Below, piece by piece: positions 1 to 6,967 of a stretch of 64,000 nucleotides of DNA. The notes below the pieces were generated by a model, which did no database searches, had not been told where the DNA came from, and saw nothing but the letters and a program-made list of their open reading frames with translations. Origin of the DNA: Paenibacillus sp. FSL H7-0331 (GTDB lineage: Bacteria; Bacillota; Bacilli; Paenibacillales; NBRC-103111); NCBI RefSeq assembly GCF_001956045.1, contig NZ_MRTH01000033.1, positions 1 through 64,000 of the forward strand. The letters run 5' to 3'. The translations under genes were made by a program, and so were the position numbers. Positions within the stretch are counted from its first letter, which is position 1; the number at the start of each line of letters is the position of its first letter.

Positions 1-69
1 GAAACGGATCAATCAACATCCACTTGAAGTGATCGACCGACTTCTTCTTCGTGTATAAAAATCTTTAGT

Positions 70-384
70 TCATTCTATATAATTAAAAAGCTGGTCCTGA
101 GAGGGACCGATTACACCCTGAATCTCCAGCATTCGCGTGTCCAGTATTTTATTCGTATTCATATGCTCCTCGATCAGTCGCACCTCTTGTTCAACCACGG
201 CTTCGACTTCACGCTCTTGATCGTTAAGGATAATAAAGTAGAGCAATGCATACACGATCACTATAAAAATAATAAGAAATAGCATTAAAAGTCCGCTGTA
301 CACAAGCGTCAAACGGCTTTGTGTGCGTTGAAAGATATCACTTCCCCAACGCCTGACGATCCACTTCAACCATTTATCCTTCAA
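70..384 (-). pseudogene. Sensor histidine kinase, N-terminal fragment only
   Basis: This looks like the start of the membrane sensor kinase paired with the response regulator just upstream on the same strand. It has a basic segment (DKWLKWIVRRW), one strong membrane helix (LTLVYSGLLMLFLIIFIVIV) and about 45 acidic extracytoplasmic residues. It then stops at TGA (70-72) after about 104 codons, where a normal kinase would continue with a second helix, HAMP, HisKA and ATPase domains. The best start is TTG at 384, which overlaps the end of the regulator by 11 nt as in co-translated pairs; an ATG further upstream lies inside the regulator gene. A one-base shift near position 72 opens another frame for only about 20 codons. 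Truncation by frameshift, or by an insertion beyond the window edge, is more likely than a real 104-aa protein. Confidence 0.55.
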
Positions 385-1048
385 GCTTATACCCCACCCC
401 GCGAATACTTTGTATGAGTTCCTCCGAGCCGAATGGTTCCAGCTTTTTGCGAAGAAGCTTGACAGTTGCATCCACGATCTTGGCCGAAACATCGGTATCG
501 TAACCCCATATCCGGTCCAAAATCACTTCCCGGGTCAGCACCTGACCCTTATTGTGTGCCAACAAATCCAGCAGCTGAAACTCGCGGGGTGTTAGCTGGA
601 TCGTGATTCCACCTTGTTGCACAGAATATCCGGTACGATTCAGCTTAATATCTTGAAAATGCACCACTTCTTCCGTAATCGGAGCATAGTTGCGGCGGGA
701 TAGCGCACGTATTCGGGCCAACAGCTCGGAGATTTCGAATGGCTTAATGACATAATCGTCTGCCCCGGTATCCAGACCTTCGACACGGTCCTCCAATGAA
801 TCCCTTGCGGTCAGCATCAGTACAGCACCTGAATACCCTGATTTCCGCAACCTTCGGCAAGCATCTACACCAGATCCATCCGGCATCATCCAGTCCATAA
901 TTAACACATCGTAATGTGAAGCCAGGGCATAATCACAAGCATCATTACCTGTCATCACCCAATCTACCTGATAACCGGCTTTCCTCTTCAGCATATGTAC
1001 AATCAGCTCGCCAAGACGGGCATCATCTTCTGCTAACAAAATATTCAA
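374..1048 (-). CDS. OmpR/PhoB-family response regulator
   Basis: A 224-aa transcription factor. The N-terminal receiver domain (about residues 1-118) has the acidic pair EDD at 7-9, phospho-acceptor Asp52 in LIMDWMMPDG, Thr in MLTARD and Lys in VIKPF. The C-terminal winged helix (about 125-224) has TPREFQLLDLLA and RGVGYKLEG, typical of the family. The start is TTG, preceded by AAGGGGG at good spacing. Its partner kinase gene follows with an 11-nt overlap but is truncated, so signal input may be lost or supplied by another kinase. The divergent gene at 1248 is the likely target, because the shared intergenic region carries two matched direct-repeat operators placed the same distance from each -10 box. 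The family call is firm; the signal is unknown. Confidence 0.93.
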   Translation of the reverse strand: MNILLAEDDARLGELIVHMLKRKAGYQVDWVMTGNDACDYALASHYDVLIMDWMMPDGSGVDACRRLRKSGYSGAVLMLTARDSLEDRVEGLDTGADDYVIKPFEISELLARIRALSRRNYAPITEEVVHFQDIKLNRTGYSVQQGGITIQLTPREFQLLDLLAHNKGQVLTREVILDRIWGYDTDVSAKIVDATVKLLRKKLEPFGSEELIQSIRGVGYKLEG

Positions 1049-1094
1049 TGTGCTGCACCCCCTTCTCTATAGAAGAAAGCATACCATGATTACA

Positions 1095-1114
1095 TGAAAA
1101 ATTAGTGAAAAACT
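1095..1114 (-). promoter_or_regulatory. Direct-repeat operator for the response regulator promoter
   Basis: Read on the minus strand, TTTCACTAATTTTTCA contains two TTTCA units 11 bp apart, the spacing used by OmpR/PhoB-family dimers. A TATGCT -10 box (1078-1083) follows after exactly 11 nt. The element mirrors the one at 1161-1176, which suggests autoregulation. Confidence 0.55.
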
Positions 1115-1160
1115 ATTCGTCATTCATAGACAATATTTTTTTATGTAGGAATAATGTTCC

Positions 1161-1193
1161 TTTCACCTAATTTTCACTTTGCAAGGATATATT
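1161..1193 (+). promoter_or_regulatory. Direct-repeat operator and -10 box for the secreted protein gene
   Basis: TTTCACCTAATTTTCA (1161-1176) contains TTTCA twice, 11 bp apart, and is followed after exactly 11 nt by TATATT (1188-1193) as the -10 box. There is no recognisable -35, which fits activation by a PhoB-like regulator bound in the -35 region. It is the inverted counterpart of the element at 1095-1114. Confidence 0.55.
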
Positions 1194-1247
1194 AAGAGTG
1201 CGCCCAAAAGCGTACCCAAAATAAACCAATCAGGAGTGATTTCGAGT

Positions 1248-1988
1248 ATGAAAAAGAAACTACTGCCCATTACTTTAGGACTTGCCCTCATGGCACTTGC
1301 TGGTACAGCATATGCACAATCAGCTACGACGACAACATCCACAGATACATCAACTGAGCACAAAGCACAGGGATTCAAAGGTGGAGACAAGGTGAAGCTT
1401 GGTGGTATCGCCAATCAGGAGCTATTGACGCTTTTAAATATTGATGAAGCTACCCTTCATACCGAATTGAAAGCAGGTAAATCGTTGGCGGCTATTGGAG
1501 AAGCCAAAGGCATATCCAAACAGCAAATCATCGATCTTCTCGTGAAACAGGATGCTGAAAGACTAACCAAAGCGGTTACAGACGGCAAAATCACACAAGC
1601 ACAAGCTGATGAAAGAAAAGCGAAACAACTGGAAATGATCACCAAGAGGGTGGATCAAGCTGGAGAGTTTGGCGGTAAGGGCGGACCAGGCGAACGTGGT
1701 GGCAAGGGGCCTGAAGGTCACGATGGACATGGCCCTGGAGGCTTTGGAGGTCCGGGCGGCGGCTTGGAAGCAGCTTCCTCGATTATCGGTTTGACAGCCA
1801 AGGAGATCGGGGATCAATTGAAGGCTGGCAAATCATTAAGCGAAATCGCTCTGGAAAAAGGAGTCAGCAAGCAGCAATTGATTGATGGTCTTGTCAAGAA
1901 AGAAACCGAAAGAATCACCAAGCAGGTTGATGAAAAACGCCAACCAAAAGCAGCATCCACGGCTCCAGCGGCAGCAACAACTCAGTAA
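1248..1988 (+). CDS. Secreted protein with two imperfect repeats and Gly-rich linker
   Basis: A 246-aa exported protein of unknown function. The ATG at 1248 was chosen because AGGAGTG sits about 10 nt upstream and a clean signal peptide follows (KKK, hydrophobic stretch, AYA-Q cleavage near residue 23). Two roughly 52-residue repeats (about 59-110 and 176-228) share LKAGKSL, KGxSKQQ, ID.LVK and ER.TK. They are separated by a Gly/His-rich linker (about 140-175) and followed by an Ala/Thr/Pro tail. The repeats are predicted helical and could bind wall polymers or metal, but nothing in the sequence proves this. The gene is monocistronic with its own terminator and is divergent from the OmpR-type regulator, which probably controls it. 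The ORF is certain; the function is not known. Confidence 0.85.
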   Translation: MKKKLLPITLGLALMALAGTAYAQSATTTTSTDTSTEHKAQGFKGGDKVKLGGIANQELLTLLNIDEATLHTELKAGKSLAAIGEAKGISKQQIIDLLVKQDAERLTKAVTDGKITQAQADERKAKQLEMITKRVDQAGEFGGKGGPGERGGKGPEGHDGHGPGGFGGPGGGLEAASSIIGLTAKEIGDQLKAGKSLSEIALEKGVSKQQLIDGLVKKETERITKQVDEKRQPKAASTAPAAATTQ

Positions 1989-2020
1989 TTCACCTCCAAG
2001 GTGAGCATCATACTTAAAAT

Positions 2021-2066
2021 AAGGGACACTCCCCATAATCCTCGGATTATAGGAGACTGTCCCTTT
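2021..2066 (+). terminator. Rho-independent terminator
   Basis: A long stem with arms AAGGGACA...TGTCCCTT and further pairing CATAATCC/GGATTATAG around TCG, followed by TTTT. It ends the secreted protein gene at 1988. Confidence 0.85.
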
Positions 2067-2164
2067 TGTCATTATTCATCTGCTGCATGACTACTGCCCG
2101 AACTTTTGCTACAATGTCATAGAGATGTGGATATAGATACATACATGATGGAGGAGAGAATACA

Positions 2165-2380
2165 ATGGCACAAAATCGCCGACTGGAAACCGATCAGGAA
2201 TTTAATGAAGCCATGGAAAAACAAGCTCTCATCCGAATATTTAAAGACGATCATATTATAGATTCCGGAGTTGTGATTACCCGCTTTGACGATCAAACCA
2301 TCGTTGTGCAATCCGGCGTAAGCGGACTATTTTATTATCCGAGAGCAGCGTGTGAGTTTTTCGAGACCAAACAGCGTTAA
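2165..2380 (+). CDS. Small conserved-looking protein of unknown function
   Basis: A 71-aa soluble protein with a strong ribosome site (GGAGGAG, about 8 nt before ATG) and its own upstream gap. The N-terminal part is charged and helical (LETDQEFNEAMEKQ). The rest alternates beta-type segments (ALIRIFKDDHIIDSGVVITRFDDQTIVVQSG) and ends in FYYPRAACEFF. The pattern resembles a small beta-barrel (SH3/Sm-like) fold, but I do not recognise a family. It converges on the aldo/keto reductase gene, leaving only 6 nt between the stop codons. Coding status is well supported by the ribosome site and sensible composition; function is unassigned. Confidence 0.75.
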   Translation: MAQNRRLETDQEFNEAMEKQALIRIFKDDHIIDSGVVITRFDDQTIVVQSGVSGLFYYPRAACEFFETKQR

Positions 2381-2386
2381 GTCAGT

Positions 2387-3340
2387 TTAAACTGGAAATG
2401 CCTCATCGATTTGTTGGGTTTGCTGCTCGCTGAGATCCCAGCCTACAGCACCTACATTTTCATGCAGCTGCTCAAGCTTACTTACGCCAATAATAGCTGC
2501 GGAAACTGCGGGACGATTAACAATCCAGTTCAAGCTTACTTGTGCGGGCGTTTTGCCAAGCTCGGTCGCGATGTCCTTTAACAGCTGAACACCCTCCTGA
2601 AATTTCTTAGCTCGTTCCGCAACGGCCGGTTCCTCGGCTCCGCGGCTTCCTCTTGGAATATTGGATTCATATTTACCGGACAAAATACCTCCGCCCATCG
2701 GACTGTAGAGGATCATCCCGATTCCTTGATCTACGCACATCGGCTGCAGCTCTTTCTCTACCGCCCGGTTAGCCAGGCTGTAATTAGGCTGCACAGAGAT
2801 AAAGCTGGCAAGCTTATTCACATCACTGACCCATAATGCTTTTGTTAGCACCCATGCCGGGAAATTCGAGCAGCCTATGTAACGTACCTTGCCTTGACGG
2901 ATCAAATCATCGTAAGCGCGTAAGGACTCCTCAAGCGGAGTTTCATAATCAACATTATGGGCCTGGTAGAGGTCAATATAGTCAGTGCCCAGCCGTCGCA
3001 GGCTGTTCTCGACCTCCTGCATAATATGCAGACGGGATTGGCCTCTGTTATTAATGCCGGGTCCTACGTCACCATGCACCTTGGTAGCCACGACAACCTC
3101 GTGACGACGACCCTTGATCGCCCTGCCAAGGATTTCTTCGGCCTCTCCACCCGTATAACGGTTAGCATTATCGAACAGATTAATCCCAAGATCGATAGCC
3201 TCACGGATAATGCGAAAAGAATCTGTAGGCGTGACCTTACCCGGCTTCCCCCAGGGAGGAGTTGGACTCCCGAAGTTCCAGCAGCCCAAGCTAAGTCTTG
3301 ACACTTTTAGTCCTGATTTACCTAATCTGACATATTCCAT
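2387..3340 (-). CDS. Aldo/keto reductase
   Basis: A 317-aa NADPH-dependent oxidoreductase of the aldo/keto reductase superfamily, predicted cytosolic. The catalytic tetrad can be read in order: Asp and Tyr in LFDNANRYTGGEAEE, Lys in VVVATKVHG and His in LYQAHNVDYETP. The C-terminal NADPH-binding part includes SAAIIGVSKLEQL. The start ATG at 3340 follows GAGGAGG. Directly upstream lie three palindromic repeat units, one of which abuts the ribosome site, so the mRNA would carry hairpins in front of the start. The NIPSNAP gene lies upstream on the same strand. The substrate cannot be told from sequence. Confidence 0.93.
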   Translation of the reverse strand: MEYVRLGKSGLKVSRLSLGCWNFGSPTPPWGKPGKVTPTDSFRIIREAIDLGINLFDNANRYTGGEAEEILGRAIKGRRHEVVVATKVHGDVGPGINNRGQSRLHIMQEVENSLRRLGTDYIDLYQAHNVDYETPLEESLRAYDDLIRQGKVRYIGCSNFPAWVLTKALWVSDVNKLASFISVQPNYSLANRAVEKELQPMCVDQGIGMILYSPMGGGILSGKYESNIPRGSRGAEEPAVAERAKKFQEGVQLLKDIATELGKTPAQVSLNWIVNRPAVSAAIIGVSKLEQLHENVGAVGWDLSEQQTQQIDEAFPV

Positions 3341-3356
3341 TTGTTTTCCTCCTCAG

Positions 3357-3454
3357 AGCTTTGCCTTGGCAAAGCTATCTTCGTAAGCATCTACTGAGCT
3401 TTGTGTAACAAAGCTGGCATCGTAAGCATTACTGAGCTTTGCCTTGGCAAAGCT
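3357..3454. repeat. Three tandem palindromic repeat units (about 38-40 bp period)
   Basis: Each unit has an inverted repeat: AGCTTTG...CAAAGCT at 3357-3376, 3397-3415 and 3435-3454. The units are joined by a conserved spacer close to TATCTTCGTAAGCATCTACTG. The middle copy has the same arms but a different loop (TGTAA). The same family occurs at 41960-42019 with arms AGTTTTG...CAAAACT, a compensated C-G to T-A change. In both places the last unit directly abuts the TGAGGAGG ribosome site of the next gene. Confidence 0.85.
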
Positions 3455-3481
3455 GGCATCATGAATTCTATATTTCCTATT

Positions 3482-3802
3482 TTATCGATTGAAGTAAGCA
3501 GCTTGTTTCAGGAAAACGCTTTCCACACGTTCAACAATAGCACCATCCAGCTCTGACTCGTTTCTTGCTTTTTGCCATTCCGGATCGTTCCTGAAAATCT
3601 CGAATTTGGCGTCGCGCTCTTCACGGTTGGCAAATTCCATCACGTAAACCAATTTGTTGCTTTCCGCATCGGTGTCTTCCCAAAAATCGGTAACCTTCAT
3701 CCCGATCCTGGAGAAAATATTCAAGGTGTGATTAGCGAAACGGTCGTTGATAGCTTGCATCCTGCCAGGATGAATATAATAAATTCGAAGCTCATACAGC
3801 AT
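3482..3802 (-). CDS. NIPSNAP-family protein
   Basis: A 106-aa protein matching the NIPSNAP (dimeric alpha-beta barrel) family. It has the opening MLYELRIYYIHPGRM, the W-D segment VTDFWEDTDAESNKLVYVMEF, and the end DPEWQKARNESELDGAIV. Such small proteins are found beside catabolic or redox genes, but their biochemical role is mostly unknown. The start ATG at 3802 follows AGAGGACGA. It lies upstream of the aldo/keto reductase on the same strand, with the palindromic repeats between them, so co-transcription is possible. It is about the full length of a single-domain member. Confidence 0.85.
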   Translation of the reverse strand: MLYELRIYYIHPGRMQAINDRFANHTLNIFSRIGMKVTDFWEDTDAESNKLVYVMEFANREERDAKFEIFRNDPEWQKARNESELDGAIVERVESVFLKQAAYFNR

Positions 3803-3922
3803 CAGGTCGTCCTCTTTTCCTCATTTAATTACCTACCTTCCCTATTATAAGTTACAAATCCACTATCGAAAATGACTGAATTGTTTGAAACTTAGTTTCG
3901 TGAAGTAAAGTACCTCTATCTT

Positions 3923-5065
3923 TTACGCAGCAGTAGCGGCTTTTTTATCCCATGCATTCACGATCAGAACACTAACAACGCAGCCAAGAGCAATCCACCC
4001 GTTGTAGAAAAACACTTCTTTCATCCCAACCGCCTCGCTGGCATATCCCCCGATAAAGCTGCCAATAATTCTGGCAACACCCAGACTAAGCAGACCGTTC
4101 AAAGTCTGGCCGCTGGCCTTTAGCTCCTTGGGAACCTCCTGATTGATATACATCGCCATTGTCACAGAAAGCACAATAAAGATCAATCCATGCAGAAGTT
4201 GGGCAGGTAGCACCCAAAGTGGATTATCCGTCAACGAAAATGCAAACCAACGGAGAGCCGTTGCGATACTGGCTATCAACAAAACATGTGTCATCCGAAT
4301 CCGCTCGAATACTCGCTTTGCCACAAGCAAAAAAGGAATCTCGCTTATCGAGGAGATCACCATGGACCATCCAAGAAGGACGCTATCGCCTCCCATCGAC
4401 TTGAAGTAAACAGGAAAGAACGTATAGTAGTACCCTAAAGTAATTTGCAGGATCACGTTGATCCCCATATAAATCATCAGCTTCCGCTGTTTGAACAATA
4501 CCCATATCCGCACTTTATCACCTGTCATCCGGTAGCCAGGAGCCTTGGGAAAACGAAGCAGCAGCAGCAGGGCTACCAGCATAACCAGTGAATAGACAGG
4601 AAATAAATAGTTAATGTTCAGCTTCGCTATAAAACCAAAGGCAATTGACATCAAGGCAAAACCGATCGTTCCACCCAGACGTATCAGACCAAACGACCAA
4701 CGCTTCTGCTTTTCCAGCTCCTGCAATGTAATGGCATCACTAATTGCAAAAATCGACGTGTGAAAGAACGTAAATAAGCATACCATCGACATTAAAAACA
4801 CATACATTGTGGACAGTGGAAAAAGCAGCATGATGCTGCCACAGCCGATGATCAATATCATCAATATCGTGTTTTTATTGTTGGCCTGGTCCCCACGCGA
4901 ACCCCAGAAGGGCTGAGCCAGCAGAGCCACTAACGGTCCCAGGCTTAGCAGCGTACCGATTTCTGAAGGTGTCGCCCCAACAGATTGAAAGTAAATCGGC
5001 AGGAACGTACCATACACCGCATTTCCCATATAAATAACCATATAAAAAAGTAAAAAGTAGACCAT
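3923..5065 (-). CDS. MFS transporter (MFS_1-like)
   Basis: A 380-aa integral membrane protein with about 12 hydrophobic helices, a typical size for the major facilitator superfamily. It begins directly with a membrane helix (FLLFYMVIYMGNAVYGTFLPIYFQSVG). The loop between helices 2 and 3 carries the family signature in the form QPFWGSRGDQANNK. The two halves are joined by a basic loop (GDKVRIWVLFKQRK). The pattern resembles the LacY/NupG-like MFS_1_like group, suggesting proton-coupled uptake of a sugar, nucleoside or aromatic compound, but the substrate is not readable. The ATG at 5065 follows AAAGGGATG. The gene appears to stand alone. Confidence 0.88.
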   Translation of the reverse strand: MVYFLLFYMVIYMGNAVYGTFLPIYFQSVGATPSEIGTLLSLGPLVALLAQPFWGSRGDQANNKNTILMILIIGCGSIMLLFPLSTMYVFLMSMVCLFTFFHTSIFAISDAITLQELEKQKRWSFGLIRLGGTIGFALMSIAFGFIAKLNINYLFPVYSLVMLVALLLLLRFPKAPGYRMTGDKVRIWVLFKQRKLMIYMGINVILQITLGYYYTFFPVYFKSMGGDSVLLGWSMVISSISEIPFLLVAKRVFERIRMTHVLLIASIATALRWFAFSLTDNPLWVLPAQLLHGLIFIVLSVTMAMYINQEVPKELKASGQTLNGLLSLGVARIIGSFIGGYASEAVGMKEVFFYNGWIALGCVVSVLIVNAWDKKAATAA

Positions 5066-5152
5066 GCATACATCCCTTTCGACGCTCAGACATTTCTCAC
5101 TATTGTATCAAGAGCAGCGGACTGTGGGAAGACATTTGGGTTCTGAAATGAC

Positions 5153-5178
5153 AAAAAAAAGCAGCCCTAAAGGCTGCT
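5153..5178 (-). terminator. Terminator overlapping the stop of the small upstream gene
   Basis: Minus-strand AGCAGCC-TTTA-GGGCTGCT followed by eight T residues. The stop codon TAG of the 76-aa gene sits inside the hairpin loop, so the last codons form the 5' arm. Confidence 0.9.
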
Positions 5179-5397
5179 CATCCGTTCCATTTTGTATTTT
5201 TTCAATCCATTATAGGCCATCTCAAGCTGACTGTTAATATGCATTTCCGACGCCGAGTCACTCATCATGCTACAGGCCCTGACGAGACTGTCAATAACAC
5301 TAAACAATTCAGGATCCGTACGATAACAATCGGTGGATATTTCCTGCATTTCGTAAATTTTGTCTGCAAAGTTTGGATAAGCATTTAATGGAGTCAT
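5167..5397 (-). CDS. Small helical protein of unknown function
   Basis: A 76-aa soluble protein, mostly helical by composition (FADKIYEMQEISTDCYRTDPELF, SVIDSLVRACSMM, HINSQLEMAYNGLKKYKMERM). I do not recognise a family. ATG at 5397 is preferred to the TTG at 5406 because AAGGGA lies about 9 nt upstream of ATG but touches the TTG. Its stop codon lies within the loop of a strong terminator, so ribosome passage and termination must compete at the end of the gene. Upstream DNA (5407-5533) is AT-rich with no further gene. Coding status is likely; the role is unknown. Confidence 0.7.
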   Translation of the reverse strand: MTPLNAYPNFADKIYEMQEISTDCYRTDPELFSVIDSLVRACSMMSDSASEMHINSQLEMAYNGLKKYKMERMSSL

Positions 5398-5533
5398 GTT
5401 AATCAAATCCCTTCTCGGTTAAGGAATAAAAGCAATGATGCACAATATAACTTCATTAAAAATGATTTAGTGTGTCTTAATAGTTATTGTAACGCTTCCA
5501 AACCTGTTTTACAATACACATTTCAATTATTTT

Positions 5534-6085
5534 TTACGTTCTGTACTTGGCAATTTCCTGTTCATACATATCTCCACCATGAGAATCATATACAACCATC
5601 ACCGGGAATTGCTCCACTGTCAGCTTTCGGATGGCTTCCGGCCCAAGATCCTCATAAGCAACAACTTCGGCCGCTTTGACTTTCTGGGCCAGCAGGGCAG
5701 ATAAACCACCAATTGCAGCGAAGCATACAGCTTCATATTGTGTACAGGCCTCTCTTACCTCCTGGCTTCGCGGTCCTTTACCAATGGTAGCTTTGACTCC
5801 ATACTTGTACATAGCAGGTGTGTATGGGTCCATCCGTGAAGCGGTTGTCGGCGCGATCGAGCCGATGATTTGACCTGGCTTCGGTGGCGTCGGCCCTGCG
5901 TAAAAGACAACTTCATTTTTCAAATTTATAGGAAATTCCTCGCCGCGTTCAATCAGCTCCAGCAGCCGCTTATGCGCCGCATCGCGGGCGACATAGATGG
6001 TTCCATTCAGAAATACCTCATCGCCTGCTCGAAACTGTAAGACTTGTTCTCTCGTTAGAGGTGTCTCCAGAACAATTTTGGTCAT
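5534..6085 (-). CDS. Fumarate hydratase class I, beta subunit (C-terminal domain protein)
   Basis: A 183-aa protein equal to the C-terminal (beta) domain of iron-sulfur class I fumarase / L-tartrate dehydratase. Family segments are GDEVFLNGTIYVARDAAHKRL, FYAGPTPPKPGQIIGSIAPTTASRMD and GKGPRS. With the alpha subunit it would convert fumarate and malate in the citric acid cycle. Its gene follows the alpha gene by 23 nt on the same strand, confirming a split two-subunit enzyme. Tartrate dehydratase cannot be excluded from sequence alone. No clear terminator is visible downstream. Confidence 0.92.
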   Translation of the reverse strand: MTKIVLETPLTREQVLQFRAGDEVFLNGTIYVARDAAHKRLLELIERGEEFPINLKNEVVFYAGPTPPKPGQIIGSIAPTTASRMDPYTPAMYKYGVKATIGKGPRSQEVREACTQYEAVCFAAIGGLSALLAQKVKAAEVVAYEDLGPEAIRKLTVEQFPVMVVYDSHGGDMYEQEIAKYRT

Positions 6086-6108
6086 GATTCAGCACCGCCT
6101 TTTATAAT

Positions 6109-6951
6109 TTAGATTACACAGGATTTCTTGCGTGCAGCATGACATTGTAAATTAACGGCGACCGGCAGCGCGGTGATATGGCAGCCGTACGTTTCCACCG
6201 CCACCCATAGGGCTGTACTCGTTCCGCCCAGACCCTGCGGTCCAATTCCCGTCTTATTGATTTCCTCCAGCAATTCCTTCTCCAGCTCGGCAATATGCAG
6301 TTCATGATGATATTCACCCACATTCCGCAGTATCGCCTCCTTGGCAATCTCGGTTACTTTATCAAAGCTTCCACCAATGCCTACACCTACAACCAAAGGT
6401 GGACATGCCCTGCCGCCTGCTGCCAGTATCGTATCCATCACAAATTTTTTGACTCCGGCAGCGCCATCTCCTGGAAGTAGAAACTTCATTGCACTCATAT
6501 TCTCGCTTCCACCGCCCTTCGGCAGCACTGTGAGCTTAATTTGATCTCCTGTAACAATTTCGGTATGAATGACGCCTGGTGTATTATCGTTCGTATTCTT
6601 ACGCAATAAAGGATCGCCTACAATTGAATTGCGCAAGTAGCCATCCTTATAGCCTTTCCTGATACCATCGTGAATCGCATCATTGAAGCTGCCGCCTTCT
6701 ATATGGACATCCTGCCCCACCTTGGCGTATACGACAGTAAGCCCAGTATCATGACAGTACGGCCGATCCTCTTCGGCAGCCAATTGTGCATTTTCGAGCA
6801 ATTGATCCAGAATGCTTTTGCCCAGAGGAGATTTTTCGGTGGCACTTGCTTTATGGAAGCCCTCAACAATATCCTCCGGCAAGTAATAGCAAGCCTCCAT
6901 GCATAAAATAGCTACAGTATCACGAATTTGATCAACATGAATGGTCCTCAT
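6109..6951 (-). CDS. Fumarate hydratase class I, alpha subunit (4Fe-4S)
   Basis: A 280-aa catalytic subunit of class I fumarase. Three cysteines expected to hold the 4Fe-4S cluster are visible in PYCHDTGLTVV, RACPPLVVGVG and TYGCHITALPV. Other family segments are LLRKNTNDNTPGVIH and LPKGGGSENMSAMKFL. The length fits separate alpha subunits rather than the fused enzyme. The gene lies 16 nt after a TrmB-family regulator and 23 nt before the beta subunit, forming a regulator-alpha-beta operon. Having a TrmB regulator in the same operon is unusual for a housekeeping fumarase and suggests that carbon or oxygen status controls this pair. Confidence 0.93.
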   Translation of the reverse strand: MRTIHVDQIRDTVAILCMEACYYLPEDIVEGFHKASATEKSPLGKSILDQLLENAQLAAEEDRPYCHDTGLTVVYAKVGQDVHIEGGSFNDAIHDGIRKGYKDGYLRNSIVGDPLLRKNTNDNTPGVIHTEIVTGDQIKLTVLPKGGGSENMSAMKFLLPGDGAAGVKKFVMDTILAAGGRACPPLVVGVGIGGSFDKVTEIAKEAILRNVGEYHHELHIAELEKELLEEINKTGIGPQGLGGTSTALWVAVETYGCHITALPVAVNLQCHAARKKSCVI

Positions 6952-6967
6952 GATTCAGTCATCCTCT

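Noticed and set aside
1563..1817. 84-codon minus-strand ORF inside the secreted protein gene
   Set aside because: Shadow frame of a well-supported gene with signal peptide and repeats.
3341..3480. CRISPR-like array
   Set aside because: Only three units, the spacers are conserved rather than unique, and the repeats are palindromes near a ribosome site; no cas genes are present.
5490..5506. Possible cre site (TTGTAACGCTTCC) after the fumarase genes
   Set aside because: One base is missing from the central part of the consensus and it lies downstream of, not before, the nearest minus-strand gene.
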